The notes under the pieces are model-generated. The model was given only the letters and a program-made list of their open reading frames with translations, did not search any database and was not told where the DNA came from. From positions 1 to 43,352 of the forward strand of contig PFSJ01000022.1 in NCBI GenBank assembly GCA_002789015.1: a stretch of 43,352 nt of DNA. Direction: 5' to 3'. The position numbers and the translations under genes were made by a program. This document shows, in pieces, positions 26,704-35,272 of this stretch. Origin of the DNA: a candidate division WWE3 bacterium CG_4_9_14_0_2_um_filter_35_11 (lineage in GTDB: Bacteria; Patescibacteriota; WWE3; 2-01-FULL-39-13). Within the stretch, counting starts at the first letter, position 1, and each line of letters starts with the position of its first letter.

Positions 26704-28380
26704 GTGCTTATGGTCATGAGGCTTATTCAAAAAGGATCCAGGGCCTTTACTTCCCAGCAATATACAATATTGTCTGCGGCGGCAGTAATAGCCATTATTT
26801 ATTTACTTTCAGCCTTTCTAGGCTTCATTCGTAATCGCCTTTTATCAGGATATTTTGGAGACTCAATAGAACTAGGGATTTATTTTGCAGCAGATGATAT
26901 TCCTAGTTTGATATTTTCGTTAATTGTATCTGGTGCTTTGTCAGCAGCGTTTATTCCAGCTTTTACAAAGTCATATAAAAATAATGAAAAAGAAGGCTGG
27001 AATTTGACCTCCAGTATGTTAAATATTTCACTTGTAGTCTTTTTGATAATCGGGATTTTCATAATGATATGGGCTAAAACGATTTCGCAAGAAATAATCG
27101 CAAGAGATAGTTCATTAACGCAGGAAAATCTTGTGCTTATGGCGAGCATCATGCGAGTCATGATGCTCGCCCAAATAATATTAATATTTAGCAGTTTTTT
27201 TACTAGCGTTTTACAGTCATTCAAAAGATTTGTAATTCCATCACTGGCTCCTGTTTTTTACAATATAGGAATTATCATTTTCATTTTACTTTTTATTAAG
27301 CGGCTTGGGGTCTTTGCTCCTGCTTGGGGAATGGTGTTTGGAGCAATCCTTCATATGTCGGTTCAATTGATTGCTGTTAAAAAGTTAGGATTTTCATACT
27401 CTTTTAGTTTTGATTTTAAAGATAAGGTTGTTAGAAATGTATACAAGTTGATGGCCCCAAGAGCAATTGGTCAGGCAGCTCAAAAATTCCTGAATCCACT
27501 ATATACAAATTTGGCTCTTTTCATTTCAGCGCCATCGAATGTTATTCTCACTTTTGCAATGGATATTCAGATGCTTCCTGTAAGAATATTTGGGATGTCT
27601 ATAGGGCAAGCCGCGTTGCCAATTTTGGCCAATGCATATAGAGAAGACGATACAAAAGAATTTAGTGATTTACTTCTAAAGACAATCAGGCAAATTATAT
27701 TTTTCGTTCTACCTGTAAGCATTTTGATGTTTATACTTAGAGTTCCATTAGTTAGGTTAACAATTGGCGCAAGAAAGTATTCCTGGGAAGCAACAGTTAT
27801 GACAGCTTATACACTTGGCTTTTATTGTATTTCTCTTGTTGCTCAATCATTGATACTTGTTTTGGCTAGAGCCTTTTTCGCAATGCATGATACAAAGACG
27901 CCATTAAAAATAAGTTTATTTGCAATCTTTGTGAACGCATTTACTGCAATCTTATTTGTAAGGTATATGCATTTAGGAGTTTGGAGCTTGGGTTTTTCAT
28001 ATGCCCTTGGAAGCATTGTTGATGCAGGTTTACTGTTTTATTACTTATCTAATCGGTTAGAAAATCTAGACATAACAAAGTTTATAAATTCAATAAATAA
28101 AATTATGCTAGCTTCTGTAATTATGGGTATTGCACTTTATATTCCTTATCGTGCTTTAGATGTTTTAATATTCGACACAACAAGAACAATTGGTTTAATT
28201 TTGTTAACTGGGATAGTTTCTGTGATAGCTTTTCTTACTTACATGTCGTGTGCTTGGCTTTTTAAGATTGAAGAATTTAATATGATTATTGTGACTATTG
28301 ATAATAGATTTTTGAAGAAAGGCTTTTTAAAGTTTCAAGGTCAAGGTTCGGATCAACCGGTTCTGAAATCTGAAGATTAA
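26704..28380 (+). CDS. murJ: Lipid II flippase MurJ/MviN
   Basis: AFLGFIRNRLLSGYFG, SGALSAAFIPAF, multi-TM; start may be one of several clustered ATG/GTG codons. Confidence 0.93.
   Translation: MLMVMRLIQKGSRAFTSQQYTILSAAAVIAIIYLLSAFLGFIRNRLLSGYFGDSIELGIYFAADDIPSLIFSLIVSGALSAAFIPAFTKSYKNNEKEGWNLTSSMLNISLVVFLIIGIFIMIWAKTISQEIIARDSSLTQENLVLMASIMRVMMLAQIILIFSSFFTSVLQSFKRFVIPSLAPVFYNIGIIIFILLFIKRLGVFAPAWGMVFGAILHMSVQLIAVKKLGFSYSFSFDFKDKVVRNVYKLMAPRAIGQAAQKFLNPLYTNLALFISAPSNVILTFAMDIQMLPVRIFGMSIGQAALPILANAYREDDTKEFSDLLLKTIRQIIFFVLPVSILMFILRVPLVRLTIGARKYSWEATVMTAYTLGFYCISLVAQSLILVLARAFFAMHDTKTPLKISLFAIFVNAFTAILFVRYMHLGVWSLGFSYALGSIVDAGLLFYYLSNRLENLDITKFINSINKIMLASVIMGIALYIPYRALDVLIFDTTRTIGLILLTGIVSVIAFLTYMSCAWLFKIEEFNMIIVTIDNRFLKKGFLKFQGQGSDQPVLKSED
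27141..27171. repeat. Intragenic perfect inverted repeat (13 bp) inside murJ
   Basis: GGCGAGCATCATG / CATGATGCTCGCC, loop CGAGT. Confidence 0.95.
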
Positions 28381-28489
28381 ATTCTGGTATCGTAGTTTTC
28401 GTGTTTGCAACGTAAATGCCATAACCAATCCAGGCTATTAAAGTTATTCCAACAATAATTAGTAGTTTAAAAATTTCTTTTGTGTTCAT
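28295..28489 (-). CDS. Small single-TM protein at the end of the pilN/pilO-like operon
   Basis: Translationally coupled to 28486..29076; overlaps the 3' end of murJ antisense. Confidence 0.55.
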   Translation of the reverse strand: MNTKEIFKLLIIVGITLIAWIGYGIYVANTKTTIPEFNLQISEPVDPNLDLETLKSLSSKIYYQ

Positions 28490-29076
28490 TTATTTAAATA
28501 GTAACTTTCGGCGTCAATAGTAAGTTTAACAATGTTATCTCCATATTCCTTTTCTGGGTTTATATCAACTGAATTTATATTAATCGGGGTTAGCAAGTTT
28601 TTCATTTCTTCAAACATGACTATTGTGTTCTCATACGTTCCTGTTGCATTAAATTTAATTTTTATTACAGATGGGATTTCATCAAATACGAATTGTATAT
28701 TGGATATTTGAATATTGTTTTTTGAAGCTACATAATTTATGTTGTTCAAGATTTCAGATTCATTGGGTTTATCAGTTATTGCCTTTTGTAGTAGAGCGAA
28801 TTCAGCCTTTAAGCCTTCATTGTCAGATTTAATTTGTTCGAGTGCTTTAATTTTTTCTTCAAACTTGAAAGATAGGGATTTATAGTCTTTTGATTTTTGG
28901 TTAAGTTCAAATATCAAGATTAATGAAGGTCTTACTACGAACACGCCAAAAAATATTAATGCGCCAAGAGTGATTGTTAGCATTAAATAATCTTCTGTTT
29001 TTCTATCTTTTCTGAATGCAGAAAGTCTTCTATCCATAGAAAATATAGATAAATTATTTTTTTGATTTTCACTCAT
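28486..29076 (-). CDS. PilO-like type IV pilus assembly protein
   Basis: N-terminal TM, coiled coil, ferredoxin-like C-domain layout; paired with a PilN-like gene. Confidence 0.6.
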   Translation of the reverse strand: MSENQKNNLSIFSMDRRLSAFRKDRKTEDYLMLTITLGALIFFGVFVVRPSLILIFELNQKSKDYKSLSFKFEEKIKALEQIKSDNEGLKAEFALLQKAITDKPNESEILNNINYVASKNNIQISNIQFVFDEIPSVIKIKFNATGTYENTIVMFEEMKNLLTPININSVDINPEKEYGDNIVKLTIDAESYYLNK

Positions 29077-29626
29077 TTAGTGTTACCTCCATAGAAAAAG
29101 AATAAGATTTATCTTCTGGAATATACTTACTTGCAGTCAATAAAACATCCTTTACTTGTTTGTCAGATATTAATCCAGTCAAGAATATGCTAAACGAGTC
29201 ACTTGAATTTGCTATTGCCGAAAATGTCACTTCGCTCTTTGTATATGTAATATTTTCAATTGTAATATCACGTGGAAGACTTCCGGAGAATTTATTGAAT
29301 CTTTCAGCCCAATTAATTTCATTTAATTTTACTGATTTAATGAGTACCAACTTTTTTTGGATTTGAATGTGTTCTTTTTCAATTTGTGACATGCTAAGTA
29401 TTTTCGCCTCTTGCTCTGATATTTTTTCGATGGATTTAGATATATCGTTGTCGATTTTTATTCGTATGAAGAAGATTGTGATTACGATTGTTGCTACTAC
29501 TACGAGAATTTTACGGCCGCTTGCGATTGTCCAATCAAAGACAATCGCAAGCGGCCCACTTTTAGTTTCTTCCTTGTTAAGTAATTCTTCTGGAATAAAA
29601 TTTATTGGATCAATAGCTTCTGGCAT
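29069..29626 (-). CDS. PilN-like type IV pilus assembly protein
   Basis: Cytoplasmic N-term MPEAIDPINFIPEELL, one TM, coiled coil, WAERFNKFSGSLPRDITIENITYTKSEVTFSA; start taken at MPEA. Confidence 0.65.
   Translation of the reverse strand: MPEAIDPINFIPEELLNKEETKSGPLAIVFDWTIASGRKILVVVATIVITIFFIRIKIDNDISKSIEKISEQEAKILSMSQIEKEHIQIQKKLVLIKSVKLNEINWAERFNKFSGSLPRDITIENITYTKSEVTFSAIANSSDSFSIFLTGLISDKQVKDVLLTASKYIPEDKSYSFSMEVTLNE
29515..29556. repeat. Intragenic perfect inverted repeat (17 bp) inside the pilN-like gene
   Basis: GGCCGCTTGCGATTGTC / GACAATCGCAAGCGGCC, 8-nt loop. Confidence 0.95.
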
Positions 29627-29665
29627 TGCATGAATTCTAGCAGAAGGTTGTATACTAATTCCATT

Positions 29666-31456
29666 ATGAAGGCTTCTAACATAAGGAATTATTGCATCAT
29701 AGCTCATATTGATCACGGAAAATCGACTTTGGCAGATAGAATGATGGAGCTCACAGGGTCTATAAAAAAAGACTCAAAGACAAAACAACTTCTTGATAGT
29801 ATGGACCTTGAAAGAGAAAGAGGAATAACAATTAAACTTAAGGCAATTAGAATGAATTATGTTTACAAAGACGAGGCCTATCAATTGAATCTGATTGATA
29901 CTCCTGGGCATGTTGATTTTGGATATGAAGTTTCAAGATCTCTTGCGGCTTGCGAAGGTGCGATTTTGGTGGTTGATGCAAGTCAAGGTGTTCAAGCTCA
30001 AACAATTGTCAATTTAGAAAAAGCTAAGGCCGAAGGTTTAAAAATTATCCCTGTAGTAAATAAAATTGATCTTCCATCTGCCCAAGTTGAATCTTGTGCT
30101 TTGGAATTAATTGACCTTGGTTTTAAGGAATCAGATGTTTATTATACCTCCGGGAAAACAGGTCACGGGGTTGAAGATTTGATAAATGGCATTATAGAAA
30201 ATGTTCCAGCGCCGATAGAGAATGAAAATGATAAAGGAGTTCCAAAAGCCTTAGTTTTTGATTCGTTTTTTGATGATTATCGCGGAGTTATTGTTTTTGT
30301 CCGCGTTCTAAGTGGCAATTTTAAATCAACAGATTTTGTTAAATTCGTTGCGGCAAGGTCAGAATCAAAAATTGTTGATATTGGGTTTCTTTCTCCAACA
30401 GAAAAGAAGGTAGAGTCAATCAGTTATGGTGAAGTTGGTTTTATTGCAACTGGTCTAAAACATATTGAGGATGCAAGAGTTGGGGATACCGCAACAATTT
30501 CAGGGGAAACGCCGACTCCAATTCCAGGATATAAAGTTCCAATTCCTGTTGTGTTTTTAAGTTTTTATCCAGATGACTCTTCTGAGTATCTAAAATTACG
30601 CGAAGCTATGGAACGTCTTTCTTTAAATGATGCGGCATTTTCGTTTGAGCCAGAAAGCATTGGTTCTATAGGAAAAGGTTTCAGATGTGGATTTTTGGGA
30701 CTTTTGCATGCGGATATTATCCGCGAACGAGTTGAACGTGAATTTGGAATTTCTGTTATAACGACTTCGCCATCAGTTAGGTATTTAGTAACGACAACGC
30801 AAGGCCTTGAAATGGAAATCAAATCGGCCGCTGAATTTCCGGATATTACTACAATTGCTAAAACGAAGGAACCTTGGGCAAATTTAAGTGTTTATACTCC
30901 AGTTAGTTATATGAGCGAAATTATGAATTTGTGCAAAGAAAGGCGTGCGATTTTTCTTGAAACCGTTCAGTTAGATACGAAGCGCGTAAAGATTTCTTAT
31001 GAAATTCCTTTGATCGAGTTGATTATAGATTTTTATGACAAATTGAAATCAATGTCTTCTGGGTATGCTTCGATTGATTACACTTTAATTGATTATAGAG
31101 AATCCTTAGTTTCAAAAATGGATATTTTAATTGGTGGAGATATTGTTGCGCCACTTTCCACTTTAGTCCAAAGACAAAATGCTGAAACTGAAGGGAAGCG
31201 AATTGTTGCCAAATTGAAAAGTATTATGCCAAGGCAACAATTCGCGATTTCAATTCAAGCTGCAGTAGGTGGAAAAATTTTGGCACGTGAGGATGTTTCC
31301 GCATTCAGAAAGGATGTTACCGGTTATTTATATGGAGGAGATGTAACAAGAAAGATGAAGCTTTTGGAAAAGCAAAAACGCGGAAAGAAACGATTAAAAA
31401 GATTTGGAAATATTGATATACCTCAAGATGTTTTTTGGAAAGTTATGGAGAGGTAG
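29666..31456 (+). CDS. lepA: Elongation factor 4 (LepA)
   Basis: NYCIIAHIDHGKSTLADRMME, DTPGHVDFGYEVSRSLAACEGAILVVDASQG; start MKASNIRN preferred. Confidence 0.97.
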   Translation: MKASNIRNYCIIAHIDHGKSTLADRMMELTGSIKKDSKTKQLLDSMDLERERGITIKLKAIRMNYVYKDEAYQLNLIDTPGHVDFGYEVSRSLAACEGAILVVDASQGVQAQTIVNLEKAKAEGLKIIPVVNKIDLPSAQVESCALELIDLGFKESDVYYTSGKTGHGVEDLINGIIENVPAPIENENDKGVPKALVFDSFFDDYRGVIVFVRVLSGNFKSTDFVKFVAARSESKIVDIGFLSPTEKKVESISYGEVGFIATGLKHIEDARVGDTATISGETPTPIPGYKVPIPVVFLSFYPDDSSEYLKLREAMERLSLNDAAFSFEPESIGSIGKGFRCGFLGLLHADIIRERVEREFGISVITTSPSVRYLVTTTQGLEMEIKSAAEFPDITTIAKTKEPWANLSVYTPVSYMSEIMNLCKERRAIFLETVQLDTKRVKISYEIPLIELIIDFYDKLKSMSSGYASIDYTLIDYRESLVSKMDILIGGDIVAPLSTLVQRQNAETEGKRIVAKLKSIMPRQQFAISIQAAVGGKILAREDVSAFRKDVTGYLYGGDVTRKMKLLEKQKRGKKRLKRFGNIDIPQDVFWKVMER

Positions 31457-33092
31457 TTTTTCCATTTGCGATGGTTACGACTACGATTGGTTCTCTTCCT
31501 GTTTCTTTATATAAAAATTGTTGAAGTTTGTTTTCTATCTTTCTAATATCTTTTTTCTCCGAAAGTGATTTTCTAATAGTATTTTTTGCAGATTCCAAAA
31601 GTTTTTTAGACCCTTTTATGAAAACAAATCCCCTTGTTATCAATTCTATATTCTGTCCTTGAATTACAACTGCCACCATTCCGTGGTTTGCCATTTGAAT
31701 TCTATCTTTAAGTACGCTTGCACCAACATCTCCAACTAGATTTCCGTCTACGTAGACTTCTTTTAGTTTTAGTCGATCACCGAGTTGTGCTTTGCCATCT
31801 TTAAATACAATGCTTTGGCCATCTAGTAATTGGGCGACATTCCTTTTATCAAATCCGTGTGAATCGATTAGGTTTGCATATGCTCTCATGTGTTTAATGC
31901 TTCCTCCAATTGGTATGAAATATTTTGGCCTGACTAGATTTGCAAGAAGGACCATGTCACCTTGGCCGCCGTGGCCTGATACATGAAGGTCATCTTGAAT
32001 TTCTGAATAATAAACATCGACACCTTTTAAATAAAGTTCATCTATAAGCGCATTTACGGTTGCGACGGAATTTGGAATTGGGTCTGCGGAAAAGATTACG
32101 ACTGATTTTTCTGATAGTACTATGTTTTTGTGTTCGCCTAAAGCGACGCGCCAAAGACCTGCCTCTTTTTGACCATAGCATCCGGTAATTACGTAAACTA
32201 ATGTTTCTTGATTGTGTTTGTGCGCGTCGCTCTCATCTATTATTGTATTTTTCGCTTCTTTTATGTATCCCATTTGCTGAGCGATTTCAATTGTGTTTCT
32301 TATTGATCTTCCGCTTAAAACAACTTTCCTGCCGAATTTTTCAGCAGCATTTATTGCTTGTTGAATTCTTGAAATATTTGATGAAATTGTTGTGATGAAG
32401 ACTTGTTTGCCTACAGAATCTTTTAGAACCGTTTCAAATGTTTCTTGTATTTTGCTTTCTGATTCAGTGAATCCTTCTGATGTTGAACCAAGACAATCTG
32501 AAAGTAACGCTAGGACTCCTTCTGGCGGCTCGCCTGCAAGGCGAGCCGCCTTCTGTACATCAAAAGGTTTGTCCATTACAGGCGACCAGTCAAATTTAAA
32601 ATCCGAATTGTGAAAAACTCTTCCTTGAGGTGTGTCGATTGCAAATCCGAGTGTATCTGGTATCGAATGGTTTACCCTAAAAGGAGTCAATCTAAAACAT
32701 CCAAGTTGAAATGATTGATTAGGGTCAAATGGTTTTACTTTATAATCCCCTAAACTTGTATATTCTTCTAATGATTTTTCAATTAATGCTTTGACAAATG
32801 GGACAGCATAAACATCAAACTTATGTTCTTGAAGCAAGTATGGCAAAGATCCTCTATGATCTTCGTGTCCATGAGTTATTACAACTCCACGAACTTTGTG
32901 TCTGTTTTCTAAAACGTATGTAAAATCTGGGATTGTAACGTCAACTCCAGGGGTTTCCATGTCTGGAAATCCAATTCCGCAGTCCATTACTAAAATGTCG
33001 TTTCCGCATTCATAAACATACATATTTTTTTGAACTGTTGTCGTTCCGCCGATTGGTATAATCTTTAAAGATGGTCTTTCGCTTATATTCAT
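31443..33092 (-). CDS. rnj: Ribonuclease J
   Basis: THGHEDHRGSLPYLL metallo-beta-lactamase, beta-CASP HVSGHGGQGD. Confidence 0.95.
   Translation of the reverse strand: MNISERPSLKIIPIGGTTTVQKNMYVYECGNDILVMDCGIGFPDMETPGVDVTIPDFTYVLENRHKVRGVVITHGHEDHRGSLPYLLQEHKFDVYAVPFVKALIEKSLEEYTSLGDYKVKPFDPNQSFQLGCFRLTPFRVNHSIPDTLGFAIDTPQGRVFHNSDFKFDWSPVMDKPFDVQKAARLAGEPPEGVLALLSDCLGSTSEGFTESESKIQETFETVLKDSVGKQVFITTISSNISRIQQAINAAEKFGRKVVLSGRSIRNTIEIAQQMGYIKEAKNTIIDESDAHKHNQETLVYVITGCYGQKEAGLWRVALGEHKNIVLSEKSVVIFSADPIPNSVATVNALIDELYLKGVDVYYSEIQDDLHVSGHGGQGDMVLLANLVRPKYFIPIGGSIKHMRAYANLIDSHGFDKRNVAQLLDGQSIVFKDGKAQLGDRLKLKEVYVDGNLVGDVGASVLKDRIQMANHGMVAVVIQGQNIELITRGFVFIKGSKKLLESAKNTIRKSLSEKKDIRKIENKLQQFLYKETGREPIVVVTIANGKTTSP
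32524..32550. repeat. Intragenic perfect inverted repeat (12 bp) inside rnj
   Basis: GGCGGCTCGCCT GCA AGGCGAGCCGCC. Confidence 0.95.
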
Positions 33093-33652
33093 ATTAAGTT
33101 TGTTTTCTCTATAATATCAGGTATTTTCAAAAAGTCCTCAATAAGCTGTATTTTCATTGATGGATTTCTAAGACCTGCGGCTGGGTGATAAAGAGGATAT
33201 AACGTATATTTACCCAATTGGTGTGGTTTGCCATGAGACATGGAAATAGTCGCATTTGGTAAAAAGTAATTCATGGAAAACCTTCCAAGCGTAATAATAA
33301 TTTTAGGATTAATAGCTTCTAGTTGCCTTGTCAGAAACGCTTTGCATGTGGAAATTTCTTCTGGGCTCGGGTCTCTATTATCTGGAGGCCTGTGTTTAAT
33401 AATATTTCCTATCCACACGTCATCACGACTCAATCTTATTTGTCCAAGCAAAAAATCTAACAATTTTCCAGATCGCCCAACAAAAGGGACTCCCTGTTGG
33501 TCTTCATAAAACCCTGGAGCTTCTCCAATAAAAACAATATCTGCATTCGGATTTCCACTTCCAGGAACTGCTTGTATTGCAGATTTACATAATGCACATT
33601 TAGTGCAGGCGGAGATTTCTTTTCTAATTTTTTCAAGTTCTGAATTACTCAT
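33089..33652 (-). CDS. Type-4 uracil-DNA glycosylase (Fe-S)
   Basis: CTKCALCKSAIQAVPGSGNPNADIVFIGEAPGFYEDQQGVPFVGRSGKLLD. Confidence 0.93.
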   Translation of the reverse strand: MSNSELEKIRKEISACTKCALCKSAIQAVPGSGNPNADIVFIGEAPGFYEDQQGVPFVGRSGKLLDFLLGQIRLSRDDVWIGNIIKHRPPDNRDPSPEEISTCKAFLTRQLEAINPKIIITLGRFSMNYFLPNATISMSHGKPHQLGKYTLYPLYHPAAGLRNPSMKIQLIEDFLKIPDIIEKTNLI

Positions 33653-33911
33653 TTTCCGTAATTGTATCCCACTCAGTCTTCATAAGAATTGTACGTCTAA
33701 AATACTCTTGAGCATATAGTAGGTCTTTTTCTTCTGCTTTTTTTAGTTTTTCTGCAATTGCGATCGAAATAATTCTGCTATGGCTACCATATGGATACCG
33801 ATTTGAAAATGCATCATATAATTCCTTTGCCATTGAGATATGAAGTTTTTTAAATTCCATACCTCTTGCACCGTGTATTATTTTATCTGCTAGTTTACTC
33901 ATGTTTTCCAT
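33645..33911 (-). CDS. Small hypothetical protein, possibly DNA-binding
   Basis: 88-aa ORF overlapping the UDG start; KKLHISMAKELYDAFSNRYPYGSHSRIISIAIAEKL is RHH-like. Confidence 0.5.
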   Translation of the reverse strand: MENMSKLADKIIHGARGMEFKKLHISMAKELYDAFSNRYPYGSHSRIISIAIAEKLKKAEEKDLLYAQEYFRRTILMKTEWDTITENE

Positions 33912-34046
33912 TAATTGATTATACCTTTTGAAAATTACAGGAGCTTTAAATATTCTTAATCTATTTGTAATCGTTTTTTAAATTCATCTGAGTATTATTG
34001 TCGTTATGACAAAGTATGCAGCTCCTTTTGGCTATGTGTTTTTTTT

Positions 34047-34122
34047 GTGGTGCCATTGAATGGAACCTTGGTGTTTACTGGTAGCCACCAGTGGCCACCG
34101 AGTGGCTACTGGGTGGCACCAC
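34047..34122. repeat. Structured intergenic element upstream of recF: nested inverted repeats and three 11-bp-phased GTGGC repeats
   Basis: GTGGTGCCA(34047-34055)/TGGCACCAC(34114-34122); GTAGCCAC(34081-34088)/GTGGCTAC(34102-34109); GTGGC at 34091, 34102, 34113. Confidence 0.8.
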
Positions 34123-34213
34123 TAAAATTTTGTATGGCGAATCCCGAAAGAAAAGAAAATCCCCGTTAGTACGTTGTTTTTCTTTCTTAACGGATTCCAT
34201 GTAAAATCAAGAC

Positions 34214-35272
34214 ATGTTAATTAGGCGCATTGAATTAGAGAATTTTAGGAGTCATAAAAAATCCAGATTTGAATTTTCAAAAAATGTAACAATTATTGTT
34301 GGTCTAAATGGTTCAGGAAAAACTAATTTGTTGGAATCTATTGCTTTGCTGTCTTTGGTAAAGCCAGTTAGAGGCGGTCTTGAAGCGGATTTGATTAATA
34401 TTGATTCTAATTTCTCTAGAGTTGTCGGAATTTATGAAGACTGTGATGGTGATGAGGTGAAGTTAGAGGCCATTTTAAATAAGAAGCCGGATTCAAATAG
34501 AGTTGTTAAAACTTTTAAGGTTAATGGGGCGCAAAAAACAGCTGTTCAGTTTGTCGGGCAGTCGAAGGTTGTGTTTTTTGCGCCAGAGGATATCCGTTTG
34601 GTAGCAGGTTCTCCTTCTAGGCGCAGAGATTTTATTGATCGGATTTTAAGCCAAGTTCATTATGATTATCATAAGGCTCTATTAAAATATGAAAGAGTTC
34701 TAAAACACAGAAATAAAGTTTTAGAACATGGTCATGAGGCACAGCTTTTAGTTTGGGATTCTCAACTTTTGGGGTCAGCTCAAGTTGTTCAAAATTATCG
34801 AAAGAAATTTTTTAGTTTTTCAGATCAAAATTTAAAAGATATTAGTGTTAATTTATTTAGCGACGGCTTTTCGCTCTCAACGCAATATATTCCAAGCGTT
34901 TTGTCTCAAGATAGTTTATTAAGATCCAGACAAAGAGATTTATTGTATGGGACTACTCAATTTGGGCCACATCGAGACGATTATTCATTTATATTGAAGA
35001 ACCATCACGTTTTAGATCTAAAACACTATGGTTCGAGAGGACAGCAGAGAACCGGCGTTTTATGCATGAAGATTTTGGAAGATAAATATATAAAAGAAAA
35101 TTCAAAAGTGTCACCGATTTTGCTTTTAGATGATATCTTCAGTGAGCTTGATGAAAATTACAGAAGCGCAATCGAAAATGTAATAAATTCGAATCAAACA
35201 ACAATTACAAGTGCTGATATTAATTCCATACCTGACAGCATAAAAAATAATGCTAAGATTATTACACTATGA
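34214..35272 (+). CDS. recF: DNA replication/repair protein RecF
   Basis: MLIRRIELENFRSHKKSRFEFSKNVTIIVGLNGSGKTNLLESI...ILLLDDIFSELDENYR. Confidence 0.95.
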   Translation: MLIRRIELENFRSHKKSRFEFSKNVTIIVGLNGSGKTNLLESIALLSLVKPVRGGLEADLINIDSNFSRVVGIYEDCDGDEVKLEAILNKKPDSNRVVKTFKVNGAQKTAVQFVGQSKVVFFAPEDIRLVAGSPSRRRDFIDRILSQVHYDYHKALLKYERVLKHRNKVLEHGHEAQLLVWDSQLLGSAQVVQNYRKKFFSFSDQNLKDISVNLFSDGFSLSTQYIPSVLSQDSLLRSRQRDLLYGTTQFGPHRDDYSFILKNHHVLDLKHYGSRGQQRTGVLCMKILEDKYIKENSKVSPILLLDDIFSELDENYRSAIENVINSNQTTITSADINSIPDSIKNNAKIITL

